Assembly (NCBI GenBank): GCA_035565675.1
Contig: DATMSA010000020.1
Span: 1 to 47,907, forward strand
Origin: Capillimicrobium sp035565675
GTDB lineage: Bacteria; Actinomycetota; Thermoleophilia; Solirubrobacterales; Solirubrobacteraceae
Direction: 5' to 3'
DNA: 47,907 nt
Part shown: piece after piece, positions 8,357 to 15,759 of the stretch
Layout of the letters: the number at the start of each line of letters is the position of its first letter
How positions within the stretch are numbered: position 1 is the first letter of the stretch
Program-made: the position numbers and the translations under genes
Notes under the pieces: generated by a model
What the model was told of the DNA's origin: nothing
Databases searched by the model: none
Seen by the model: only the letters and a program-made list of their open reading frames with translations

Positions 8357-10646
8357 TGGCCCTCCAGTCCGCGATCCGCACCAGGGCCTCCAGGTAGGCG
8401 AGCCGGAACGGCCCCAGCTCCGCGAGCAGGTCGGCCGCCATCGCCGACCAGCCCCCGCCGAGCTCCATCTCGTCGAGGGCGAGCGCGCGCGCCGCCAGCT
8501 CGCCTTCGGGCGTTTCGACGGCAGGCAGCTCGTCGCCGTCGACGACGCCGAGCGCGAACCGCGCCCCGGGAGGCGCCCCGTCGGGGAGCTGCTCGCCGGG
8601 CGCGGGGCGGATCGACATCCGCACGCGGCCGTGGTGGGCGGCGACGAGGTAGCGGACGAGCGGGTCCGCGTCGTCGCGCAGCGCGAGCGCGCTCGCCAGC
8701 TCGTGGCGGAAGTACGGGCGCACGTGCCGCCCGCCCGCCGTCGCGCTCTTCGCCCAGACCCCGGCGGCGCGGCGACGCTCGCGCTCGTCGGCGTCGGCGA
8801 CCGTCCCCAGCAGCATCGCCTGGAACGCCGGATGCGCCTTGCCGACGTCGTGGCGGGCCGCCGCGACCCGGACCGCCTCGGCGGCGTCCGGCGCCAGCAG
8901 GCACGAGGCGAGCACCTCCGCCGCGCTCTCCGTCTGCGCGAGGTGCTCCGCCAGCGTCACCCAGGCGCCGGCCACGGACCCGGCGTCCGAGGCGAGCGCC
9001 TCCGCCGGGACGCCCGAGGCGTCGAGCACCGTCGGCCGGTCGCCCCTCGCCCCGGTCCAGCCGCGCTCGGCGTCGTAGCCGCCCTCGCCGGCCGCCAGCA
9101 GGACCGTGCTCCCCGGCGGGACGCGCTCGTCCTCGCGGAGCCGCGCCCACTCGCCGTCGACGTGGTCGAAGCGCCAGCGCGCCCGCCTGCGGACCGCGTC
9201 GATCGGCACGGTGACGAGCTCGTCGCGCTGCGGGGCGGGCTCGTCGGCGAAGCGCACCCGGTCCGGGTCGACCGCCCGGAAGAAGACCGCGACTGTTCGC
9301 TCGTCGTCGGGGCGGATGAACGGCGAGACGTCGATGTCGGCGCCCGACAGGTCCGGCGCTGTGTCGAACAGGTCGAGGAGGTCGACGCGGCGCAGGACGG
9401 CGTCGGGCCTGCGGCGCTCGGCGACGCGCATCCCGGCCAGACGCGCCGGCGACGCGCTCTCGCCGACCAGGCCCCGGAACGCCTCGGCCGCGGCGTCGAG
9501 GTCGTCGGGGTGGTACGGCGCCGCGTCGCGCTCGGCGAGCGTCCCGCGGTCGAGCCAGACGACGGTCGCCTCGCCGTGCTCGCCCGCCCGGTTGCAGCGC
9601 CCCAGCCGCTGCACCATCGAGCTGAACGGGGCGGTCTCGGTGAGCAGGGTCGCGCTCGACAGGTCGATCCCGGCCTCGATGACCTGGGTGGCGACGACGA
9701 TCGTCCCGTCCGGCCCGGGGTCGGCGAGCGCCTCGGCCAGCCGGGCCGCGCGGTCGGGCGGGCGGTAGCGGGAGTGGATGAGGACGGGGACCGGGCCGCC
9801 GGTCTCGCTGCGCTTGCGGAGGGCGGCGTGGATCGCCTGCGCCGTCTCGACGCGGTTGACGACGACGAGCGTCCGCGTCCCGGGGACGTGCCGGGCGACC
9901 GCGACCTCGGCGATCCGGGCGCCGAGCTGCGCGCGGGCGGCGTCGGCGAGGTCGACGCGCACGACGGTCTTCACCGCGTCGAGCCGCCCGGCCAGCGGCC
10001 CGGCGCGATCGGCCGCCGACAGCCCGACGATGTCGCCGCCGGGCTCGTGGTCGACCGTCCGCAGGGCGTCGTGGTCGACGGTCGCCGACATCCAGATCGT
10101 CTGGCACGGAGCGCTCACGCCGAGCGTGCGCCGCAGTCCGGCGAGCTGCGCCGACGTCGTCCGGGCCGGCCCCATGAGCTGGACCTCGTCGAAGACCCAG
10201 CGGCAGTCGTTGTTGAGCAGCCCGAACGAGACGGGCCACGCGAACCGGCTCTCCCCGTAGCCGCGGTTCAGTGCCCGCGAGAGGAGCATGTCGATCGTGC
10301 CGACGAGGATCATGCGCCAGTCCGGGTCGCGCCGCCAGTCGGCCGTCTCGACGCCGCCCATGAGGACGTGCACGGGGATCTCCTCGCCCAGGCGCTCCAG
10401 CGCCCGGCGGACGACTGCCGCCGTCTGCTCGACGAGCGTCCGCATCGGCAGCGCGTAGACGAGCCGTCGCGGCGCGTCGGGATCCGCGAGCCAAGGGATC
10501 AGCGCGGCGAAGGTCTTGCCGGCTCCCGTCGGGACCTCGATGACCTCCGGCGGCGCGTCCCGTTCGGCGAGCGCGCGCTGGTAGTCGTAGGGCTCGAAGC
10601 CCGTCGCCCGGCGGAACAGGTCGGTCGCGTCGCGTACCTCAGCCAC
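8349..10646 (-). CDS. cas3: Cas3 helicase-nuclease with C-terminal HD domain, type I-G
   Basis: Superfamily 2 helicase motifs come first: PTGAGKT (residues 39-45 of the 765-residue form), DEVQLM (153-158), SAT (187-189) and QRLGRCNR (346-353). An HD nuclease domain follows near the C-terminus (HDVGK at 599-603, with H568, FRHE and AAHHGR further on). Having the HD domain after the helicase is characteristic of I-G; most type I Cas3 proteins have it first. Cas3 unwinds and shreds target DNA when recruited by the crRNA complex. I prefer the GTG at 10644-10646 because it leaves the usual few residues before DLFRRATGFEPYDYQ. A TTG at 10682 would add 12 residues. This is the first gene of the operon. 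Confidence 0.95.
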   Translation of the reverse strand: MAEVRDATDLFRRATGFEPYDYQRALAERDAPPEVIEVPTGAGKTFAALIPWLADPDAPRRLVYALPMRTLVEQTAAVVRRALERLGEEIPVHVLMGGVETADWRRDPDWRMILVGTIDMLLSRALNRGYGESRFAWPVSFGLLNNDCRWVFDEVQLMGPARTTSAQLAGLRRTLGVSAPCQTIWMSATVDHDALRTVDHEPGGDIVGLSAADRAGPLAGRLDAVKTVVRVDLADAARAQLGARIAEVAVARHVPGTRTLVVVNRVETAQAIHAALRKRSETGGPVPVLIHSRYRPPDRAARLAEALADPGPDGTIVVATQVIEAGIDLSSATLLTETAPFSSMVQRLGRCNRAGEHGEATVVWLDRGTLAERDAAPYHPDDLDAAAEAFRGLVGESASPARLAGMRVAERRRPDAVLRRVDLLDLFDTAPDLSGADIDVSPFIRPDDERTVAVFFRAVDPDRVRFADEPAPQRDELVTVPIDAVRRRARWRFDHVDGEWARLREDERVPPGSTVLLAAGEGGYDAERGWTGARGDRPTVLDASGVPAEALASDAGSVAGAWVTLAEHLAQTESAAEVLASCLLAPDAAEAVRVAAARHDVGKAHPAFQAMLLGTVADADERERRRAAGVWAKSATAGGRHVRPYFRHELASALALRDDADPLVRYLVAAHHGRVRMSIRPAPGEQLPDGAPPGARFALGVVDGDELPAVETPEGELAARALALDEMELGGGWSAMAADLLAELGPFRLAYLEALVRIADWRASA

Positions 10647-10688
10647 CGCGACCAGATACCGTCGAGGCGATCGGCCAGCCAACGTCGG

Positions 10689-10742
10689 GGCACGGTTTCG
10701 ATCTCGGCCTGCCCCCGGCCGGTCCCCGACCGAAACCGTGCC
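10689..10742 (-). promoter_or_regulatory. 12-bp inverted repeat upstream of the cas operon
   Basis: GGCACGGTTTCG at 10689-10700 is mirrored exactly by CGAAACCGTGCC at 10731-10742, 30 bp apart. GTCGGGG at 10684-10690 is also mirrored by CCCCGAC at 10724-10730. A small palindrome, CGGTG GAA CACCG, follows at 10742-10754. The block lies 43-96 bp upstream of the preferred cas3 start, where the operon promoter should be, so it may be a repressor site. A hairpin terminator is less likely because no T-run follows. No protein is assigned to it. Confidence 0.5.
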
Positions 10743-10894
10743 GGTGGAACACCGTCACGGGCAGCCTCCAGCCGTCGCCTCCGTGCATGCTCACTCCTTG
10801 GGTCCGAGCCGTGGAAACACTTGCAGCACTCAAGCAGTCCTGCAAGCAGGAGCCGTCGGGCCTGTCAGCCCTGACGCCGGTAGGGTCGGCGGCG

Positions 10895-11638
10895 GTGACC
10901 GCGGTCCTGTGGCACATCCCGCTCTCGCACTACAGCGAGAAGGCCCGCTGGGCCCTGGACTACAAGGGCGTCGAGCACACCCGCCGCGCACCGCCGGCCG
11001 GGCTGCACCAGCCGTGGGCGCTGGCCCTCACGCGCGGGCGCCACCGGCGCCTGCCGATCCTCGACCTCGACGGGCGGCGGGTGGCCGACTCGACCGCGAT
11101 CATCGCCGCGCTCGAGGCCGCCCACCCCGAGCCGCCGCTCTACCCGACCGACCCGCGGGAGCGGGAGCGCGCGCTCGCGCTGGAGGAGTTCTTCGACGAG
11201 CACCTGGCGCCGCCGATGCGCGCCTGGACCTGGCACCACACGCTGCCCGACCCCGACCTGATCATCGCCGGCGTGATGCCGAACGCGAGCGAGGGCCGCA
11301 AGCGCGTGGCGCGCGCGACCGCGCCGATCGTGCGTCCGCTGATGCGCGCCGACTACGACATCGGCGCCGACAAGGCCGCCGACCAGCTCGCGCAGATCCG
11401 CGCCGCGATGGACCGCATCGAGGCCGAGCTGCAGCCCAGCGGCTACCTCGTCGGCGACGCGTTCGGGGTCGCCGACCTGACGGCGGCGGCGCTGTTCACG
11501 CCGCTCATCGCGCCGCCGCAGCGCCCGTACGTGCCGGCGACGGTCGCGCCGCGCGTGCTGGAGGTGCGCGAGGAGCTCGAGGCGCGCCCGGGCGGGCAGT
11601 GGGTCCTCGAGATGTACGCGCGCCACCGCGGGCGCTGA
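10895..11638 (+). CDS. Glutathione S-transferase-like protein
   Basis: The 247-residue product starts VLWHIPLSHYSEKARWALDY, the thioredoxin-fold N-terminal domain of GSTs with the SHYSEKARW active-site helix, then RRLPILDLDGRRVADSTAI, the cis-proline and glutathione-binding turn. An all-helical C-terminal domain follows, including GYLVGDAFGVADLTAAALF, the N-capping box region common to the family. The substrate cannot be told, and actinobacteria often use mycothiol instead of glutathione. I chose GTG at 10895 because the fold begins directly after it. An ATG at 10787 would add 36 residues without family similarity. It is divergent from cas3 and probably unrelated to CRISPR. Confidence 0.82.
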   Translation: MTAVLWHIPLSHYSEKARWALDYKGVEHTRRAPPAGLHQPWALALTRGRHRRLPILDLDGRRVADSTAIIAALEAAHPEPPLYPTDPRERERALALEEFFDEHLAPPMRAWTWHHTLPDPDLIIAGVMPNASEGRKRVARATAPIVRPLMRADYDIGADKAADQLAQIRAAMDRIEAELQPSGYLVGDAFGVADLTAAALFTPLIAPPQRPYVPATVAPRVLEVREELEARPGGQWVLEMYARHRGR

Positions 11639-11668
11639 GCGGCGGGCGCGGGCCGCCGCTCAGCGCCC
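11630..11668. terminator. Bidirectional hairpin terminator between the GST and peroxiredoxin genes
   Basis: A 16-bp perfect stem (11630-11645 with 11653-11668) and a 7-nt loop lie between two converging genes, and the left arm includes the GST stop codon. There is no clear T-run, as is common in very GC-rich actinobacteria. Confidence 0.7.
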
Positions 11669-11681
11669 AACGGGCGTCGGG

Positions 11682-12368
11682 TCAGTCGCCCGGCGTGCCG
11701 GCCGTCTCGGGGGCCTCGGTCGGCACGATGCGGATGTAGGGCAGCGGCTGCTCCCAGCCGTCCGGGTAGCGCTCGCGGGCCTGGTCGTCGCTGACGCCGC
11801 CCGTGATGATCGCGCCGTCGCCCGGGTTCCACTGGGCCGGGGTGGCGAGCTGCTGCTTGGCGGTGAGCTGCAGCGAGTCGATCACCCGCAGGATCTCGTC
11901 GAAGTTGCGCCCGGTGGTCATCGGGTACACGAGGACGAGCTTGATCGTCTTGTCGGGCCCGATGACGAACACGTTGCGCAGCGTCGCGTTCTGGGCCGGC
12001 GTGCGGGCCGTCGGGTCGCCCGACGCGTCGGGCGGCAGCATCCCGTAGAGCTTGCCGATCGAGTGGTCGGCGTCCGAGATCATCGGGTAGTTGACGGGGG
12101 TCCCGCCGTAGGCCTCGATGTCAGCGAGCCACTTCTGGTGGTTCTCGAGCGGGTCGGTCGAGATCCCGATGATCTTCACGCCGCGGCGGTCGAACTCCGG
12201 CTTGATCGTCGCCATGTAGCCGAGCTCGGTGGTGCAGACCGGCGTGAAGTCACGCGGGTGCGAGAACAGCACGGCCCAGCTGTCGCCGATCCAGTCGTGG
12301 AAGTCGATCTGGCCCTCGGTCGTCTGGGCGGTGAAGTTGGGGGCGGTGTCCCCGATGGTCAAAGCCAT
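11682..12368 (-). CDS. 1-Cys peroxiredoxin (Prx6 type)
   Basis: The 228-residue protein has the peroxidatic motif PRDFTPVCTTE with P38, T42 and C45, and the Prx6 family's long C-terminal domain (VIGPDKTIKLVLVYPMTTGRN, then PYIRIVPTEAP at the end). It reduces hydrogen peroxide and organic peroxides in the cytoplasm. No second resolving cysteine is seen, as expected for the 1-Cys group. ATG at 12368 is preceded by GAGGAG at good spacing. It is divergent from the nitrite/sulfite reductase across a 117-bp region with twin palindromes (12430-12457), so both genes may answer to the same regulator. Confidence 0.93.
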   Translation of the reverse strand: MALTIGDTAPNFTAQTTEGQIDFHDWIGDSWAVLFSHPRDFTPVCTTELGYMATIKPEFDRRGVKIIGISTDPLENHQKWLADIEAYGGTPVNYPMISDADHSIGKLYGMLPPDASGDPTARTPAQNATLRNVFVIGPDKTIKLVLVYPMTTGRNFDEILRVIDSLQLTAKQQLATPAQWNPGDGAIITGGVSDDQARERYPDGWEQPLPYIRIVPTEAPETAGTPGD

Positions 12369-12429
12369 TGCGCGCTCCTCGGTCGTCGTGGCAGCAGATT
12401 ATTCCAAAACCTGATCCGCTTTGATGCTT

Positions 12430-12457
12430 TATCGTGCCACGATATCGCGCCGCGATA
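12430..12457. promoter_or_regulatory. Twin 15-bp palindromes, candidate operator
   Basis: TATCGTGCCACGATA (12430-12444) and TATCGCGCCGCGATA (12443-12457) are two near-identical palindromes sharing two bases, with centres 13 bp apart. They lie 29-56 bp upstream of the nitrite/sulfite reductase start and 62-89 bp from the peroxiredoxin start. Tandem copies with helical-turn spacing suggest cooperative binding by a dimeric regulator. The MarR protein encoded downstream (14110-14529) is one candidate, by proximity only. Confidence 0.7.
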
Positions 12458-12485
12458 GGTGACGCGAGCGACATTCGGGGAGCAC

Positions 12486-14072
12486 ATGAACAAGCACGAG
12501 CGGATCAAGCACGAACGCGACGGCCTCGAGGCCCGCGAGGCGGTGCTGCGCGGCGCCCGCGGCGGCCGCGAGGCACTCGACGAGGGCGACCTGTTCCGCA
12601 TGAAGTGGCAGGGCCTGTACGAGCACAACGCCAAGGACGGCCACTTCATGCTGCGCGTGAAGGTCGTCCAGGGCATCCTCACCGCCGAGCAGGCCGACGT
12701 GCTGGCCTGGATCGCGGCCGAGCACGGGCGCGGGATGCTCGACTGCACGACGCGCCAGTGCGTGCAGATCCACTGGATCACGCTCGACGCGATGCCGGAG
12801 ATCCTCGACCGTCTCGAGGCCGTCGGGCTCAGCACGACCGGGGCGTGTGGCGACGTGACCCGCAACGTCGTCGGCTGCACCGTCGCGGGGATCGCGCACG
12901 ACGAGGTCGTCGACGGCTACGCGACCGCGCTCGCCCTCCACCACCGGTTCCTGGGCAACCGCGCCTACTCGAACCTGCCCCGCAAGTACAAGATCAGCGT
13001 GACCGGCTGCGCCGAGGACTGCGCGCGCGGCCTCATCAACGACGTGGCGCTGTCGGGCGCGATCGCCGACGACGGCACCCGCGGGTTCAACCTGCGCGTC
13101 GGCGGCGGGCTCTCCAGCGCGCCGCGCTTCGCCCGCTGGGTCGACGTGTTCGTCACGCCGGAGGAGGCGCCCGACGTCGTCGAGCACGTCACGGCGATCT
13201 TCCGCGACTCCGACGAGAACCGCAAGGCGCGCGGGAAGGCGCGCTTCAAGTTCCTGATCGACCGCATCGGGCCCGAGGCGTTCCGCGAGGAGCTCGAGCG
13301 CCGCGTCGGCCGGCCGCTGCGGCGCGGGGCCGCGACGGCGCCCGACCTCGGCGGCCACGACCACATCGGCGTCACGCCGCAGCGCGACGGCGAGCTCTCC
13401 GCGGTCGGCCTGTGCGTGCCGATCGGCCGGCTGCGCGCCGAGCAGTTCCAGCGCGTGATCGCGCTCGCCCGCGAGTACGGGACCGGCGAGGTGCGCCTCA
13501 CCCACCAGCAGAACGTGCTCATCCCCCACGTCCCCAACGCGCGCGTCGACGCGCTGCTCGCCGAGCCGCTCGTGCGCGACGAGCTGACCGTCACGCCGCC
13601 GCTGTTCACCCGCGGCGTGCAGACGTGCACGGGCAAGGAGTTCTGCGGGCTGGCGAAGGTGTTCACGAAGGAGCGCGCGGCCGAGATCACCGCGTTCCTC
13701 AACGAGCACGTGCGCGCCAACGGCCACGGCGAGGACCTGCGCGTCCACTTCGCCGGCTGCTCGTCGTCGTGCGCGCAGCACCAGATCGCCGACATCGGCA
13801 TCGAGGGCGTCCTCAAGCGCGTCGACGGCGAGATGGTCGAGGCGATGGACATCCGCGTCGGCGGCCGGCTCGGGCCCGACGCCCGCTTCGGCGAGGTCGT
13901 GGTGAAGAAGGTCCCGCACTGGGAGCTGAACGCCAAGCTCCTGGAGATCTTCGAGCTCTACGAGGCGCACCACGACGAGGGCGAGACGTTCCGCGCGTTC
14001 GCCGCCCGGATGGAGCCGGAGTGGTGGGCGGAGCGCCTGGCCGAGCCCGACCAGGTCGGGGCGCCGGCGTGA
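12486..14072 (+). CDS. Ferredoxin-type nitrite/sulfite reductase
   Basis: The 528-residue product has the duplicated nitrite/sulfite reductase fold. The siroheme/[4Fe-4S] cysteines are in TCTGKEFCG (C381, C387) and AGCSSSCAQHQ (C425, C429). The first repeat half carries TTRQCVQIHWIT and the second VRLTHQQNVLIPHVPN, the siroheme-binding arginine segments. The reaction is six-electron reduction of nitrite to ammonia or of sulfite to sulfide; sequence alone does not decide which. I chose ATG at 12486, which has GGGGAG seven bases upstream. A GTG at 12459 would overlap the twin palindromes. A MarR gene follows after 37 bp. Confidence 0.9.
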   Translation: MNKHERIKHERDGLEAREAVLRGARGGREALDEGDLFRMKWQGLYEHNAKDGHFMLRVKVVQGILTAEQADVLAWIAAEHGRGMLDCTTRQCVQIHWITLDAMPEILDRLEAVGLSTTGACGDVTRNVVGCTVAGIAHDEVVDGYATALALHHRFLGNRAYSNLPRKYKISVTGCAEDCARGLINDVALSGAIADDGTRGFNLRVGGGLSSAPRFARWVDVFVTPEEAPDVVEHVTAIFRDSDENRKARGKARFKFLIDRIGPEAFREELERRVGRPLRRGAATAPDLGGHDHIGVTPQRDGELSAVGLCVPIGRLRAEQFQRVIALAREYGTGEVRLTHQQNVLIPHVPNARVDALLAEPLVRDELTVTPPLFTRGVQTCTGKEFCGLAKVFTKERAAEITAFLNEHVRANGHGEDLRVHFAGCSSSCAQHQIADIGIEGVLKRVDGEMVEAMDIRVGGRLGPDARFGEVVVKKVPHWELNAKLLEIFELYEAHHDEGETFRAFAARMEPEWWAERLAEPDQVGAPA

Positions 14073-14109
14073 GCGCCCGCGCCTTGCGCGTCGTGCGAGG
14101 CTTCGCACG

Positions 14110-14529
14110 ATGTCCGTCACGGTCGACGACGCCGGCTACGCCCGCCTCGCCGCCCTGCGCGCCGGGATCCGCACCTACCTCGCGTGGGCCGAGCAGCGGG
14201 CCCGCGAGCACGGCATGACGCCGGCGCAGGTCCAGCTCGCGCTCGCGATCCGCGCGCACGGGACGCCGGACGGGCCGACGCTGACCGAGCTGGCCGACAC
14301 GCTCCTGCTGCGCCACCACAGCGTGGTCGGGCTCGTCGACCGCGCCACCGAGGCCGGGCTCGTGGTGCGCGAGCGCGATCCGGTCAACCACTCCCGCGTC
14401 CACGTGCGGCTGACCGAGCGCGGCGCCGAGCGCCTGGAGACGCTCAGCGCCCTGCACCTCGCCTGGCTGGCCGAGCACGGCGGCGAGCTGGCGGAGGTGT
14501 GGGGCTCGTTCGCGGAGGCGGCACCGTGA
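14110..14529 (+). CDS. MarR-family transcriptional regulator
   Basis: A 139-residue protein with the MarR winged helix: MTPAQVQLALAIRAHG, then LTELADTLLLRHHSVVGLVD as the recognition region, then ERDPVNHSRVHVRLTERGAE as the wing. MarR proteins bind palindromes as dimers and often respond to oxidants or small aromatics. It lies 37 bp after the nitrite/sulfite reductase and may control that gene and the peroxiredoxin through the twin palindromes, which is inference from position. The ATG at 14110 is the first start that gives a normal N-terminal dimerisation helix. Its stop overlaps the next gene's GTG. Confidence 0.88.
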   Translation: MSVTVDDAGYARLAALRAGIRTYLAWAEQRAREHGMTPAQVQLALAIRAHGTPDGPTLTELADTLLLRHHSVVGLVDRATEAGLVVRERDPVNHSRVHVRLTERGAERLETLSALHLAWLAEHGGELAEVWGSFAEAAP

Positions 14530-14729
14530 GCGTCCGCCCGCACGCCGTGGTGCTCGAGCCCGACGCGGTCGCCGAGTGGCTCGTCGTCGACGTCGACTGG
14601 GTGCTGCGCGCGATCGACCGCGACGGGCTGCCCGTGCTCGGCTACCGCAGCGACGGGGTGCCGCTGCTGGCGCGCGACGAGGTGCTCGCCTGGCTGCACC
14701 TGCGCTCGGCGCCCGACGACGAGACCTAG
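14526..14729 (+). CDS. Small helix-turn-helix protein (excisionase/MerR-like fold)
   Basis: A 67-residue protein starting GTG in a GTGA overlap with the MarR gene, so it is very likely co-translated. The pattern PDAVAEWLVVDVDWVLRAIDRDG, then LPVLGYRSDGVPLLARDEVLAWL, follows the HTH_17/excisionase layout: helix, helix, a small wing with a glycine, then a closing helix. Family members usually bind DNA as accessory or partner factors. No phage genes are nearby, so an excisionase role is unlikely and a partner of the MarR protein is possible. The stop overlaps that of the converging gene at 14726. Confidence 0.68.
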   Translation: MSVRPHAVVLEPDAVAEWLVVDVDWVLRAIDRDGLPVLGYRSDGVPLLARDEVLAWLHLRSAPDDET

Positions 14730-15676
14730 CGGGCCAGCCGCGTCCGCCGCGCGTTCTTCAGCCAGTGCCGGACGACCCGGTAGGTCATCCGCGGCTGCAT
14801 CTTCGAGTTCGTCAGCGCGGAGTCCCAGGTCGTGAACCGCGAGGGCGCGAGCCAGTGGTACAGGTAGATCCGCGTGATCCGCCTGCTGATCCGCGACAGG
14901 TTCAGCACGTGGCGCGTCGCCTTCGCCGCGCGGCGGATCCCGTAGTTCTTGGTGATCATCCCGTCCTTGCCCTGGACGCGCATCTTCACGACGCCGCCGG
15001 TCTCGGTGAACCAGAGCTGACCGCGGGTGAGGCGCAGCATCAGCCGGGTGCTGCGGTCGATCCGCTGGTTGGCGTCGTGGTAGTTGTGCAGCCCCCAGAT
15101 CGTCGGCCGCGACTTCAGGTGGCGCTTGTAGCGGGTCAGCCACCGCTCGAGGTTGCGCTGGTCGAGCACGTCGCCGGCGACGACCTGGCAGCGCGGGCAG
15201 ACGTCCTTGACGACGTTGTAGAAGCCGGCCGCGCGCTTGGGGTTGCGGCCGGTGAGCGAGCCCGCGTTGTTGGCCTCGTTCCACGGGATCCAGATGCGCA
15301 CGTCCGGGTAGCGCTCGTGCAGCTTCTCGAAGGCGCGCCGGTACTGGCGCAGCGTCGGCAGGCGGTTGGCCTCGCGCGCGCTGCGGTGCGAGCGGTGGAA
15401 GCCGATCATCACGCGCGCGCCGGCCTCGCGGGCGGCGGTCATCCACGTGTCGAGCTTGTCGAGCTGCGCGGGGTCGTTCGCCGTGTCCCACGGCGTGACG
15501 TAGCGCACGTCGGGCGCCTTCAGCGCGTGCCACTCGGGGCTGCGGAAGATCTCGATGGTCTGCTGGCCGATGCCGAGCGTGACCTGCGCGGCGCGGGCGG
15601 ACGGGACGGAGGCGGTCAGGCCGGCGGCCGTCGCGACCAGCGCGGCACCGACACACAGGAGTCTCGGAAGCGTCAT
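14726..15676 (-). CDS. Secreted glycoside hydrolase-like protein (TIM barrel)
   Basis: A 316-residue product with a signal peptide (residues 1-29, VGAALVATAAGLTASVPSARA then cleavage). The rest resembles clan A glycosidases: WIPWNEANNAG gives the acid/base candidate E134 preceded by Asn, and LWFTETGG gives the nucleophile candidate E215, each at the end of a predicted beta strand. IGFHRSHRSA and GLHNYHDANQR fit further barrel strands. It probably acts on an exported polysaccharide; the substrate is unknown. The start is ATG at 15674-15676. Upstream open frame to 16144 lacks a signal peptide and is not used. The C-terminus is strongly basic (KNARRTRLAR). Confidence 0.72.
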   Translation of the reverse strand: MTLPRLLCVGAALVATAAGLTASVPSARAAQVTLGIGQQTIEIFRSPEWHALKAPDVRYVTPWDTANDPAQLDKLDTWMTAAREAGARVMIGFHRSHRSAREANRLPTLRQYRRAFEKLHERYPDVRIWIPWNEANNAGSLTGRNPKRAAGFYNVVKDVCPRCQVVAGDVLDQRNLERWLTRYKRHLKSRPTIWGLHNYHDANQRIDRSTRLMLRLTRGQLWFTETGGVVKMRVQGKDGMITKNYGIRRAAKATRHVLNLSRISRRITRIYLYHWLAPSRFTTWDSALTNSKMQPRMTYRVVRHWLKNARRTRLAR

Positions 15677-15759
15677 CGTGTGCCTACAACTGCCGAGGGC
15701 GGCGATCGATGCGGTCCCGTCTTGCCGAGCCTCGACGGATCGCGGATGCTGCGCACGGC

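Noticed and set aside
10787..10894. N-terminal extension of the GST-like protein from ATG 10787
   Set aside because: The added 36 residues have no fold similarity, and the GST fold begins right after the GTG at 10895.
14110..14729. MarR and the small HTH gene as a toxin-antitoxin pair
   Set aside because: Both proteins look like DNA-binding domains and neither resembles a known toxin.
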